NCBI GenBank assembly: GCA_019119595.1
Contig: DWWS01000040.1
Location: 1-64,000, forward strand
Direction of reading: 5' to 3'
From: Candidatus Eisenbergiella merdavium
GTDB taxonomy: Bacteria; Bacillota; Clostridia; Lachnospirales; Lachnospiraceae
DNA length: 64,000 bases
The stretch's first letter is position 1. Each line of letters starts with the position of its first letter. Shown one piece after another: positions 53,768 through 62,712 of the stretch. Both the position numbers and the translations under genes were made by a program. Below the pieces are notes generated by a model. The model was given only the letters and a program-made list of their open reading frames with translations. It had not been told where the DNA came from and did not search any database.

Positions 53768-54685
53768 ATGGGCATTTTTGGAAAAAAAGAGACGGTGCAG
53801 GCTTCCAGAAGGGTGCGCATGAGCCGGGGAGATAAGGTATTCAATATTGTGGCGGCTGCGGTCTTTATACTGATCACCTTCATCTGCGTTTATCCGTTTT
53901 ATTATCTGATGATCTGTACGATCAGTGACCAGAAGATGGTGGAATTAAACCAGATCGTCTTTCTTCCGCACGGCATCAACTTCCAGAATTATGCCGAGAT
54001 ATTTGGAGTTCAGAACCTGGCGAATTCCGCGCTGATCTCCGTGCTGCGGACGGTCTGCACCACGGCCCTCAGTCTGGTCTGCACCAGCTATCTGGGATAT
54101 TTTTTCACCAAGCAGAATATGTGGGGAAGAAAATTCTGGTATCGATTTACCGTTGTTACCATGTATTTTTCTGCGGGGATGATACCGGTTTATCTGAATA
54201 ACCAGATGCTTGGGCTGAACAATACCTTTTGGGTGTATGTCATTCCGGCCGCAATCTCCGTATACAATATGGTTCTGGTAAAGACCAATATCGAAGGTAT
54301 GGGGCCGGAGCTGGAGGAATCGGCCTATCTGGACGGCGCGGGCTATCTGACCTGTTTCTTCCGCATTGTCCTGCCGTTGCAGGCGCCGGTGCTCGCCACC
54401 ATAAGCCTGTTTACAGCGGTGAACCAGTGGAATGATTTCTTTACCACGAAGCTCTATATTACCAACACGAAGCTTTATACCCTGCAGTTTCTGCTGTACG
54501 AGCTGCTGAATCAGGTGGCAGCCGCTGCGGAGCAGATTGATGTGAACGGGCCTGGAGCAGCGATTACTCCTACCGGTATCCGGCTGACCCTTACGGCGGT
54601 GGTGGTTATCCCCATCCTCTGCGTCTATCCCTTTGTACAGCGCTTTTATGTGAAGGGGCTGATGGTGGGAGCAGTAAAAGGATAA
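53768..54685 (+). CDS. Sugar ABC transporter permease (YtcP type)
   Basis: The second permease of the importer: 305 residues, six membrane segments, EAA loop as ELEESAYLDGAGYLTCFFRI (about 178-197, Ser replacing one Ala). AAAGGAGG precedes the ATG. Together with the preceding gene it forms the channel; the binding lipoprotein follows at 54771. Closely spaced genes and the shared promoter indicate one operon. Confidence 0.93.
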   Translation: MGIFGKKETVQASRRVRMSRGDKVFNIVAAAVFILITFICVYPFYYLMICTISDQKMVELNQIVFLPHGINFQNYAEIFGVQNLANSALISVLRTVCTTALSLVCTSYLGYFFTKQNMWGRKFWYRFTVVTMYFSAGMIPVYLNNQMLGLNNTFWVYVIPAAISVYNMVLVKTNIEGMGPELEESAYLDGAGYLTCFFRIVLPLQAPVLATISLFTAVNQWNDFFTTKLYITNTKLYTLQFLLYELLNQVAAAAEQIDVNGPGAAITPTGIRLTLTAVVVIPILCVYPFVQRFYVKGLMVGAVKG

Positions 54686-54691
54686 CGGGGC

Positions 54692-54737
54692 CGGGCGGGC
54701 TGCCGCCCGTGAAAAAAGGATTATACAGCAGCTGTAT
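54692..54737 (+). repeat. Hairpin and perfect dyad between permease and binding-protein genes
   Basis: CGGGCGG / CCGCCCG (54692-54698 with 54703-54709) forms a 7-bp stem with loop GCTG. The dyad ATACAGC-A-GCTGTAT at 54723-54737 follows. The hairpin lacks a T-run and may mark an RNA processing point; the odd-centred dyad looks more like a protein-binding site. Confidence 0.55.
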
Positions 54738-54770
54738 ATTATTATATATTTTGAAAAGAGAGGAAACGGT

Positions 54771-56585
54771 ATGAAAAGAAAAGTAATTCAGAGACTGATG
54801 ACCATCGTTCTTGCCGGCGCAATGACCCTGTCTCTTGCGGCCTGCATAGGCTCCGGAGATACCGGAAGCACCGCCGCGTCCGGCGCGGCTTCCGAAAGCA
54901 CTTCGGAAGGCGCGGATGCCGGAGAGGCTGCAGCCCCCGGGCAGGATTTTACCATCGGGGAAATCGGGACGACAACTGCGGAGGATGTGCCGACGATCAC
55001 CTTCTATCCCAGGGACGCCAATCTGACCAGCGGCCTGGTGGGAGGATATAAGGGAGAATATTTCGCCTCCAGAGGCTTCAATCTGGATGTGTGGGCTTAT
55101 TCTGATGAGAAGACCAACGCGATCCTTGCCAGCGGCGAGCTGCCGGATGTGATGATCATTCCGACCGAAAATCTGGACGCCATGATCCAGTCAGGCATGC
55201 TGCTGAAGCTGGACGATTATCTGGAGCAGATGCCTCATGTACAGTCCTTTGAGGAGCTGGAGGTGGCCATCAATTATATCCGGGAATTCCGCAGCAACGG
55301 AACGGGAAGCGTTTACTGCATGCCGTTGAGTGTAGGAGGCAGCACGGCCCGTTATCAGGTGAACGACGCTACGGACCGCCGTGCCGTCAAGCTGCACTGG
55401 GAAGCATATGAGAAGGCGGGTTGCCCGGAGATTACGGACATGAACAGCCTGCTGGATGCGGCGGAGCTGATGCTTGCGGCCATGCCGGAGGCCGATGACG
55501 GCAATCAGATGTACGGCACGGTATTGAATGCGGGTTCTGATACGAGTTACTGGGCCTGTATGAACTGCTGGTATCAGTTTCAGGGCTATGAGGTGACGGA
55601 GCTTCCCTACCTGCTGGAAGCAAATATGGCAGAGGGCACCGTTTCCTCCATCCTGAGTACGGACAGCAAGTATTACGAAGGGCTGAAATGGTACAATCAG
55701 GCGTATAAGCGCGGACTGCTTGATCCGGACAGCATCAGTAACGACCGGGCGACCCAGAAGCCCAAGGTGGATAACGGTTATGCCGTGCTGCCTTCCGGTT
55801 ATCTTCCTGGCTGGGCTCCCACCTATATGCCCTATCTGGTGCCGGACACAACGATTTATTATAACTACACCAACACCTATGGAGGGTCCGATCATGTGAT
55901 TGGCATCAATGCAAAAACGGAGAATCTGGAGGCCTGCCTCAATTTTATTGACATGCTGGCCGATGCGGACGCCTATCTCTGGGTTCGTTCCGGCCCGGCA
56001 GGAGAGGTGTGGGACGTGGATGAAAACGGAGTGGCGACCTTTACCGAAAAGGGGATGGAGCATGCGCTGGCATCCAACAGCGGAGATGCCTCCGATTACG
56101 CCCTGGAAAGCGGAGAAGAGATCACCCTGTGGAACACACCCTGGATCGTCAGTGACGGCGGCGTACTCACCAGCTATACGGATCCAAATGGAGAACGCCG
56201 CCCCTGCATCACAACTGCATGGAGTGAGATGATCGAGATTTCCACCGATAATGATACATTCCATTCCTGGCAGCAGACCACAGGTTATGATACCTGGCAG
56301 GAGTGGCTGGAGGCGGAGGACGCCTTAGTGACGGAGAGCGACCTGACCAACGTGGAGCTGTTTGAAAGCGAGCCGGACGATATGATGCAGCTTACTGTGG
56401 ACGCCATCCGTGACAAGGTGAACACTGCGAGCTGGAAGATGGTTTTTGCAGAAACAGACGCGGAATTTGACGAACTGTGGAATCAGATGGTGAGCGACTG
56501 TGAGGGTCTGGGAGCACAGGAGGTCATCGACTGGAAGCTTGCGGATATCGAGAATGCGAAGGCAATCCGGGATTCTCTGGAATAA
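54771..56585 (+). CDS. Extracellular sugar-binding lipoprotein of the importer
   Basis: A 604-residue solute-binding protein. The N-terminus is a lipoprotein signal: MKRK, a hydrophobic stretch, and lipobox SLAAC with Cys25 as the lipidated residue, followed by a Ser/Gly/Ala-rich spacer. The mature part (FYPRDANLTSGLVGGYKG, IIPTENLDAMIQSGMLLKLDD, YCMPLSVGG) has the features of large family-1-type (LipO/LplA-like) proteins that feed LplB/YtcP permeases with oligosaccharides. AGAGAGGAAA precedes the ATG. Between this gene and the enzymes a strong hairpin (56644) may stabilise its message so that it is made in excess over the enzymes. Confidence 0.93.
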   Translation: MKRKVIQRLMTIVLAGAMTLSLAACIGSGDTGSTAASGAASESTSEGADAGEAAAPGQDFTIGEIGTTTAEDVPTITFYPRDANLTSGLVGGYKGEYFASRGFNLDVWAYSDEKTNAILASGELPDVMIIPTENLDAMIQSGMLLKLDDYLEQMPHVQSFEELEVAINYIREFRSNGTGSVYCMPLSVGGSTARYQVNDATDRRAVKLHWEAYEKAGCPEITDMNSLLDAAELMLAAMPEADDGNQMYGTVLNAGSDTSYWACMNCWYQFQGYEVTELPYLLEANMAEGTVSSILSTDSKYYEGLKWYNQAYKRGLLDPDSISNDRATQKPKVDNGYAVLPSGYLPGWAPTYMPYLVPDTTIYYNYTNTYGGSDHVIGINAKTENLEACLNFIDMLADADAYLWVRSGPAGEVWDVDENGVATFTEKGMEHALASNSGDASDYALESGEEITLWNTPWIVSDGGVLTSYTDPNGERRPCITTAWSEMIEISTDNDTFHSWQQTTGYDTWQEWLEAEDALVTESDLTNVELFESEPDDMMQLTVDAIRDKVNTASWKMVFAETDAEFDELWNQMVSDCEGLGAQEVIDWKLADIENAKAIRDSLE

Positions 56586-56643
56586 AGCAAAGGGAAACAA
56601 AAAAACAGACTGTGAGGAGGAAATCCTGCGGGCGGAAAGTATG

Positions 56644-56666
56644 GGCGGCGGCAATATGCCGCCGCC
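56644..56666 (+). repeat. 9-bp GC hairpin between binding-protein and PL26 genes
   Basis: GGCGGCGGC (56644-56652) and GCCGCCGCC (56658-56666) form a perfect stem with loop AATAT. There is no T-run after it, so partial termination or 3'-end protection is more likely than full termination. GAGGAGG lies upstream and CAGGAGG downstream of it. Confidence 0.65.
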
Positions 56667-56700
56667 AGGCCCGTATCAAGATTCAGGAGGATGGAAAAGG

Positions 56701-59343
56701 ATGGAGCTTCATTTACTGGAAGGACGCGAGTGCGGAGGCTATACTACCTTCGGAGCGGTATGGAGCAGGGGAGAGCAGCGAGAGAAAGGCTTTTTGCTGA
56801 CAGACGAAACAGGGAAACCGATTCCCGTGCAGTCAAGGATTCAGGCGCGCTGGCCCGACGGAAGCGTGAAATGGAGTGCCCATACGGCCGATTCCCGGAA
56901 AATGGGACGCAGGGTGCGGCTGACCGGGCTTGCGGAGACAGCTTCCGGAAAGGGTGAGAACATAGCGCGCCGTCAGGGAAACATGTATCTGGCAGACACG
57001 GGGAAGCTGACTCTGGAAATTCCCGTTCCGGAAAAGGAAAGCAGCAGAGCGCTGGCGCAGAATCTGATCCTGCAGGATGGAAATTCCGGAAAGGACGGAC
57101 GGCAGGAGAAATTTGCGGCAAAGGCCGTTTATCCGGTTTTTGTGCTGGAACGGCAGTCCCGTGATGTGGACGGTACGGAGCGGATCGTGCGGAAGGAATA
57201 CCGGGGAGTTATTGAAGAAACGGTACTTGAGGAAAACGGGCCGCTGCAGGCGGTGTTCTGCTTTTGCGGCGCGCACATGGAGGGAGAAAGCTGCCGGATG
57301 CCATTCGTGATCCGTCTGTATCTGGGAAGGGACAGTGCGGAGCTTCGTATGGTGCACACGATGCTGTATGACGGAAAGGAGGAGACGGATCGCCTGGGCG
57401 GCATGGGGATCCGGATCGAGGCAGGACTGGGGGGAGAGCCGTTTAACCGGCATGTACAGTATGCCATTGAGGGGGATCCGTTTCATGAAATGGCTCAGAC
57501 GCTTGCCAGCAACCATCCCCGGCTGGACAGCATGCTTGAAAAGCGGCAGCTTCAGGGAGAGCATATTGAACCGGAAAAGGAAAAGCAGGCTGAAGAGATC
57601 GCTTATGCTTCCGGGCATCTTCCGATCTGGAATCATTATTTCCTGCAGCAGCACAGCAGCGAACATTTTTCCATTGGAAAGAGGACCGGAATGGATCGCT
57701 GCGAGCTGACCGGAAGGCACGGCAGACGGGCGATGGGAGCCATGGCCGTGAGCGGAACGAGGGGAGCGCTGCTGTGCGGGATCAGGGATTTCTGGCAGAA
57801 GCATCCCTCCGGCCTTGAGGTGAGGGATTTGGCCGGGATGGACGGAAAAGACACAGCCTGTACCGTATGGTTTTACTCCCCAAAGGCTCCGGCCTATGAT
57901 TTCCGCCATTATGACGTAAGAAGCTATCCCCAGACCTGCTATGAGGGGTTTGAGGAGGTGGGGGCCAGCGCCTTTGGGATCGGCGTTACAAGTGAGTGCA
58001 GGATAGCCCTGCAGAAGGATACCCCTTCTGCGGGAGAGGCAGCAGAGCTTGGACGGAGGCTGCAGAAGCCGGCAGTCTATGTGGGGGATCCCGCATATTA
58101 TCATGAAAAGAAAGCCTTCGGCTATTTCAGCCTGCCGAAGCATGAGACTGCGGCTGAGCGATGGTTGGAAAAACAGATGGAAGCGGCTTTTGCCTTTTAC
58201 AGAAACGAGGTGGAGGCCCGGAAATGGTATGGACTGTTCGACTACGGGGATGTGATGCACAGCTACGACCCGCTTCGTCATGTCTGGAAGTATGACGTGG
58301 GAGGCTATGCCTGGGACAATACGGAGCTGGTGCCTACCTACTGGCTGTGGCTCTATTTCCTGCGCACGGGGAAGGAGGAGGTCTTTTCCATGGCCGAAGC
58401 GATGAGCCGTCATACGTCGGAGGTGGATATCTATCATTTCGGGCCGTATCAGGGCCTTGGTTCCCGTCACAATGTGCGTCACTGGGGCTGCTCGTGCAAG
58501 GAACCGAGAGTCGCAATGGCCGGACATCATCGTTTTCTGTATTATCTGACGGGAGACGAGAGGCTTGGGGAGGTCATGGATGAGGGAAAGGATGCGGATC
58601 GGAGCGCGGCGGAAAATATTCATATGACGGCGCAGCTGCCGGATGGAAGCAGGCATCCCGCCGCAAGGAGCGGGCCTGACTGGTCTTCCTATGTATCAAA
58701 CTGGCTGACCCGGTATGAGCGGACGATGGATGAAAGGTACCGCCGGAAGATTGAAACGGGAATTGAGGATCTGTCAAACACACCCTTTGGACTGATATCC
58801 GGGCCGGATTTTCATTACGACCCGGACAGCGGACATCTGACCTATATTGGAGAGAACGAGCATACGCCGAACCAGCATCTGCAGCTTTGCATGGGAGGGC
58901 CTCAGATATGGATGGAGACGGCAGACGCTCTGGAAAATGACGCGCTCAGGCGCATGCTGGAGGCGCTTGGGGCATTTTATTTTCTTGAGCCGGAGGAGAA
59001 GAGCCGACGGACAGGAGGCCGGATCAAAAACAGACCCTTTGACTGGCCCATGTTCGCTACGGGAACGGCGGCATACAGCGCCATGCGGAGAAAGGACCGG
59101 AGGCTGGCAGAGCGGACCTGGGAAATTCTGCTGAAGAATCTGAGAGAGATCAGCTCTCCGGAGGGCTTTGGCGGTCTGTGCAGGTATGCGGATGCGGAAG
59201 ATGGAAGCCCGCGCTGTGAGGTGCCGGAAATCACGACGAATACCACCGCACAGTGGTGTCTGAATGTGATCATGTGTCTGGAATTTATCCGGGAAGAGCT
59301 GCCGGAAGCTGCAAAAGGGTATCTGACAGAGGAGGTGTTATGA
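56701..59343 (+). CDS. Exo-rhamnogalacturonan lyase-like protein (PL26/PcRGLX type)
   Basis: An 880-residue protein without signal peptide. The N-terminal beta domain (about 1-270) carries the marker PVQSRIQARWPDGSVKW (residues 42-58) of the PcRGLX family, known as exo-acting rhamnogalacturonan I lyases of PL26. A large helical domain follows, with many aromatic residues (GGYAWDNTELVPTYWLWLYF, HFGPYQGLGSRHNVRHWGCS), and a beta C-terminal domain. ATG 56701 follows GGAGGATGGAAAAGG; in-frame ATGs at 56641 and 56656 sit inside the hairpin. It would release unsaturated galacturonosyl-rhamnose from imported oligomers, the substrate for the GH105 protein two genes on. Alternative: a related but uncharacterised lyase specificity. 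Confidence 0.75.
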   Translation: MELHLLEGRECGGYTTFGAVWSRGEQREKGFLLTDETGKPIPVQSRIQARWPDGSVKWSAHTADSRKMGRRVRLTGLAETASGKGENIARRQGNMYLADTGKLTLEIPVPEKESSRALAQNLILQDGNSGKDGRQEKFAAKAVYPVFVLERQSRDVDGTERIVRKEYRGVIEETVLEENGPLQAVFCFCGAHMEGESCRMPFVIRLYLGRDSAELRMVHTMLYDGKEETDRLGGMGIRIEAGLGGEPFNRHVQYAIEGDPFHEMAQTLASNHPRLDSMLEKRQLQGEHIEPEKEKQAEEIAYASGHLPIWNHYFLQQHSSEHFSIGKRTGMDRCELTGRHGRRAMGAMAVSGTRGALLCGIRDFWQKHPSGLEVRDLAGMDGKDTACTVWFYSPKAPAYDFRHYDVRSYPQTCYEGFEEVGASAFGIGVTSECRIALQKDTPSAGEAAELGRRLQKPAVYVGDPAYYHEKKAFGYFSLPKHETAAERWLEKQMEAAFAFYRNEVEARKWYGLFDYGDVMHSYDPLRHVWKYDVGGYAWDNTELVPTYWLWLYFLRTGKEEVFSMAEAMSRHTSEVDIYHFGPYQGLGSRHNVRHWGCSCKEPRVAMAGHHRFLYYLTGDERLGEVMDEGKDADRSAAENIHMTAQLPDGSRHPAARSGPDWSSYVSNWLTRYERTMDERYRRKIETGIEDLSNTPFGLISGPDFHYDPDSGHLTYIGENEHTPNQHLQLCMGGPQIWMETADALENDALRRMLEALGAFYFLEPEEKSRRTGGRIKNRPFDWPMFATGTAAYSAMRRKDRRLAERTWEILLKNLREISSPEGFGGLCRYADAEDGSPRCEVPEITTNTTAQWCLNVIMCLEFIREELPEAAKGYLTEEVL

Positions 59344-60848
59344 TGAGATACGTCAATCCTGTAATCAGAGGGTTTCATCCGGACCCCAGCATATGCCGTG
59401 TGGGAAAGGACTATTATCTGGTAACGAGCACATTTGAATATTTTCCGGGAATACCGGTATATCACAGCACAGACCTGGTTAATTGGGAGCTGATCGGCCA
59501 CTGTATCGACAGAAAGGAGCAGCTGCCCATGGATCTGGCAAAGCCGTCGGGCGGAATATGGGCGCCGACCATACGTTATCATGACGGGATCTTTTATGTG
59601 ACTGCCACCTTCAGTGAAAAAGGCAATTTTATCGTGTCCTCCAAAACTCCTGCCGGAGGCTATTCCAATGCGGTATGGGCGGAGCTGGACGGCATCGATC
59701 CCTCCATGTTTTTTGAGGACGGGGAAATGTATTACTGTGCCAATGACTGCGGAAGCCGCTATGTCGGCGGAGAGGAAGGAATATCCGTTGCAAAAATGGA
59801 TCCTGCTACGGGGAAGGTTACGGGCGAGATTCGGAGGATCTGGCGGGGAACGGGAAATGGCTGGCTGGAGGCTCCTCATATTTATCATATCGGCGGGTAT
59901 TACTATATCTTTTCGGCGGAAGGCGGCAGCGGCTGGGGCCATATGGTTACGCAGGGCCGCAGCAAAAGCATCTGGGGCGAATATGAGCCCTGTCCCTTCA
60001 ATCCGATCCTGACAAACCGGAACGATACGACAAAGCAGATCCTGGAAACCGGACATGCGGACTTGGTAGATGACGGAGAAGGGAACTATTATATGGTTCA
60101 TCTTGGAATCAGACCTGCGGTTGCCTCCAAATCAAATCTGGGACGGGAAACCTTTCTGATGCCTGTGACAAGAAAGGACGGATGGTTTGTTGTGGAGGGA
60201 GGAAAAGCGATGCTGGAGGCGGAAATCTCCGGAACGGGCGTACAGAGGCCGCAGAAGGCGGTGGCTGCGGATTTTTCCAGACAGGAATGGGAGAAGGAGT
60301 GGCTGTTTATCGGTTCCCCGACAGAGGGAAATTATGTCAGGGGGAACGGAGAGCTTCTGCTGAGGCCTTCCGAGAAACGGCTGCCGGACGGACATACGGG
60401 TGTAACGTTTGCCGCCATGCGTCAGCCGGATTTTTCCTGTGAGATCAGAGCGTCCCTTGTGTGCGGGGGAACGGATCTGCGGGCCGGCCTTGCGGTATAT
60501 CTGGAGCCGGGTTTTTTGTACCGTATTTATAAAAGCTGCGAGCCGGACGGAGACTATGTGGTGGCGGAACGGTTTGTGGAGGATATTTATGTGCAGGCAT
60601 ACAGGGAAAAGGCTGCCGGGGGAACGGTCGAATTCACGATAAAGGCGGATAAAAGCGGCTATGAGTTCTTCTATACCATAAACGGCGATACGGTTCTGGC
60701 GATGAAGGGCTCCGCCCGTTTCCTGTGTACGGGAATGGCGAACCGCTGCTTTACCGGAACCGTGGCAGGCGTGTTTGCCGAAGGGGCAGAGACGGAAACC
60801 GCCCAGGTCAGAAGCTTTGTGATGACGCCGGAAAGGGAAATGATATGA
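59340..60848 (+). CDS. Glycoside hydrolase family 43 protein (beta-xylosidase / alpha-L-arabinofuranosidase type)
   Basis: A 502-residue protein without signal peptide. ATG 59340 overlaps the preceding stop (ATGA) and follows GAGGAGG. The five-bladed propeller (about 1-300) starts NPVIRGFHPDPSICRVG, where the first Asp is the catalytic base; GIDPSMFFEDGEMYYCANDCG and WRGTGNGWLEAPHIYHIGGYYY hold the modulating Asp and the acid Glu. A C-terminal beta-sandwich (about 325-500; HTGVTFAAMRQPDFSCEIRA) is as in XynB-like members. Beside PL26 and GH105 it probably trims arabinose or similar side chains from rhamnogalacturonan I fragments in the cytoplasm. Confidence 0.88.
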   Translation: MMRYVNPVIRGFHPDPSICRVGKDYYLVTSTFEYFPGIPVYHSTDLVNWELIGHCIDRKEQLPMDLAKPSGGIWAPTIRYHDGIFYVTATFSEKGNFIVSSKTPAGGYSNAVWAELDGIDPSMFFEDGEMYYCANDCGSRYVGGEEGISVAKMDPATGKVTGEIRRIWRGTGNGWLEAPHIYHIGGYYYIFSAEGGSGWGHMVTQGRSKSIWGEYEPCPFNPILTNRNDTTKQILETGHADLVDDGEGNYYMVHLGIRPAVASKSNLGRETFLMPVTRKDGWFVVEGGKAMLEAEISGTGVQRPQKAVAADFSRQEWEKEWLFIGSPTEGNYVRGNGELLLRPSEKRLPDGHTGVTFAAMRQPDFSCEIRASLVCGGTDLRAGLAVYLEPGFLYRIYKSCEPDGDYVVAERFVEDIYVQAYREKAAGGTVEFTIKADKSGYEFFYTINGDTVLAMKGSARFLCTGMANRCFTGTVAGVFAEGAETETAQVRSFVMTPEREMI

Positions 60849-61939
60849 AAGACGGGAAAATCAGGGAACCGCTTTATTATGCGAAAGCAGGCTGTGAAAC
60901 AATGATGCGCAGGTTTGAGGCAGAACAGCTGCCGCCTGAAGGCCATTTTCATTATCACCAGGGGGTATTTCTGTCAGGAATGCTTAAAATCTGGCAGCTG
61001 ACCGGAGAAGAGAGATATTTTGATTATGCAAAGACATGGGTAGATGCCTGTCTGGATGAAGAGGGCAGACCAAAGGATTTTAATAAGGGACAGCTGGATG
61101 ATATTCAGCCAGGTATCCTGCTCTTTCCTCTGCTGGAAAAGACGGGAAATGAAAAATACAGGAAAGCGCTGGAAATTCTGCTGCCTGTTGTCAGGGATTT
61201 CCCACGCTGCAAAGACGGCGGCTTCTGGCACAAGGAATGGTTTCCCAGGCAGATGTGGCTGGACGGATTGTATATGGCCGGACCGATCAGCGCGGAATAC
61301 GCAAGCCGCTTTGCGCATCCGGAATATTTCGATCTCTGCGCGCAGCAGGCCTTCCTAATGAGAGAAAAAACGGAGGATGTGCGGACGGGACTGTGGTATC
61401 ATGCCTGGGATGAATCGAGGAAGGAGGAATGGGCGGATCCGGAAACCGGAAGATCTCCGGAATTCTGGGGAAGGAGTATTGGCTGGGTGCCCGTGGCCGT
61501 TCTGGATGAGCTGGACTTTTTCCCGGAGGATCATCCGGCGGTGCCGGGACTAAGGCAGCTCGTCGTCGATCTGCTCACTGCCGTCTGCAGATATCAGTCC
61601 TCAGACGGCCGTTGGTATCAGGTGGTGGATCAGGGAAGCAGAGAAGATGACTGGCTGGAAAATTCCTGCTCCTGTCTGTATGCGGCAGCTCTTTTCAAGG
61701 CGGTGCGCAAAGGGCTGCTTCCTGAATCGTACCTGGAACCGGCAAAAAGAGGCTATGAGGGTGTGATCCGCTCTCTGGAATGGGAGGAAAACGATCTGCT
61801 GCTGGGCCAGGTCTGTATCGGTACGGGCGTTGGAGATTATATGCACTATGTCGATCGTCCTGTATCCGTCAATGACCTGCATGGCATGGGAGCCTTCCTG
61901 ATCATGTGTGCGGAATGTGAGATGACCTGTCGGAGATGA
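60845..61939 (+). CDS. Unsaturated rhamnogalacturonyl hydrolase (GH105, YteR/RhiN type)
   Basis: GH105 enzymes hydrate the double bond of unsaturated galacturonosyl-rhamnose, releasing rhamnose and a keto-sugar acid. The 364-residue protein starts with the ATGA overlap of the GH43 gene at 60845. Features of the (alpha/alpha)6 fold include HYHQGVFLSGMLKIWQLTG, the catalytic Asp in RQMWLDGLYMAGP (about 134-146), TGLWYHAWDESRKEEWAD, FWGRSIGWVPVAV and the aromatic DDWLENSCSCLYAAAL. There is no signal peptide, so it acts after import. It ends the rhamnogalacturonan operon; downstream genes for rhamnose or keto-acid use are not in the window. Confidence 0.92.
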   Translation: MKDGKIREPLYYAKAGCETMMRRFEAEQLPPEGHFHYHQGVFLSGMLKIWQLTGEERYFDYAKTWVDACLDEEGRPKDFNKGQLDDIQPGILLFPLLEKTGNEKYRKALEILLPVVRDFPRCKDGGFWHKEWFPRQMWLDGLYMAGPISAEYASRFAHPEYFDLCAQQAFLMREKTEDVRTGLWYHAWDESRKEEWADPETGRSPEFWGRSIGWVPVAVLDELDFFPEDHPAVPGLRQLVVDLLTAVCRYQSSDGRWYQVVDQGSREDDWLENSCSCLYAAALFKAVRKGLLPESYLEPAKRGYEGVIRSLEWEENDLLLGQVCIGTGVGDYMHYVDRPVSVNDLHGMGAFLIMCAECEMTCRR

Positions 61940-61946
61940 AGCATGA

Positions 61947-61982
61947 CCGGGGGCGGTGCTGTCCATGCGCCGCCCCCTCCGG
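61947..61982. terminator. GC-rich hairpin between convergent genes
   Basis: CCGGGGGCGG (61947-61956) pairs with CCGCCCCC (61970-61977) and beyond. It lies between the GH105 gene and the oppositely oriented acetyltransferase gene; the T-run after it is weak, but its place suggests a transcription end. Confidence 0.5.
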
Positions 61983-61993
61983 ATGAAAGATCT

Positions 61994-62575
61994 TCAGTTT
62001 TGTCTCATGACCCGGCAGGGATTTCCACAGGCTACGGTATTGGAAGGGATATCCCGTGTGACAACGCTTCCCGCTCCGATCACCACATTGTCCCCGATGG
62101 TAACGCCCGGCATGAGAATGGCGCCGCCCCCGATCCATACATCATTGCCGATGGTAACCGGAGCCGTCCGGGTTTTGCAGAAGGCAAAGGATCCGTCCTC
62201 TTTGGGCTCTCCGAAGCGTTCAATGGCGTTTGTCGGATGAAAGGCGGTATAAATCTGCACATTGGGTGCGATGAGCGCATTGTCACCGATCCGGATGATG
62301 TTGTCATCCAGAAAGGTGCAGTTCATATTTACCTCGCAGTTATTTCCAAAGTAGATGTTGTTGCCGTAATCCACATAGAAGGGAGCGGTGATCCAGAGGT
62401 TTCTCCCTCTTCCGCCAAGCAGCTCGTTCAGGATCCGCTCCTTCTCTTTCAGATCTGCGGAGTCTGTGAGGTTATAATCCCTCATCAGGTTTTTGGCCCT
62501 GTGCCATTGCGTCAGCAGCTCCTCGTCTCCGCAGTCATAAAGCTGGCCCGCAAGCATTTTTTCCCGTTCTGTCAT
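61994..62575 (-). CDS. Maltose/galactoside O-acetyltransferase family protein
   Basis: A 193-residue left-handed beta-helix acetyltransferase that moves acetyl from acetyl-CoA to a sugar hydroxyl. The N-terminal helices (MTEREKMLAGQLYDCGDEEL) match the Mac domain of maltose acetyltransferases, followed by hexapeptide repeats (FGNNCEVNMNCTFLDDN, IGDNALIAPNVQI, IGNDVWIGGGAILMPGVTIG). The catalytic His is in YTAFHPT. The start has GAAGGGAG upstream on the minus strand. It is the only protein-coding gene on the minus strand here; it may detoxify non-metabolised sugars that enter through the importer. Confidence 0.92.
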   Translation of the reverse strand: MTEREKMLAGQLYDCGDEELLTQWHRAKNLMRDYNLTDSADLKEKERILNELLGGRGRNLWITAPFYVDYGNNIYFGNNCEVNMNCTFLDDNIIRIGDNALIAPNVQIYTAFHPTNAIERFGEPKEDGSFAFCKTRTAPVTIGNDVWIGGGAILMPGVTIGDNVVIGAGSVVTRDIPSNTVACGNPCRVMRQN

Positions 62576-62712
62576 GGTATTAACTCCCTTCTGCTGTGAT
62601 ATTTTGATCCGATGGTTACGTTATTTGTTTTATATTTTACCATCAATCTGAGCCTGTGAAAACATCGGGATGATCTTGGGGATTAAGTATTTTGTTTTCA
62701 TTTTTCTTCTGA

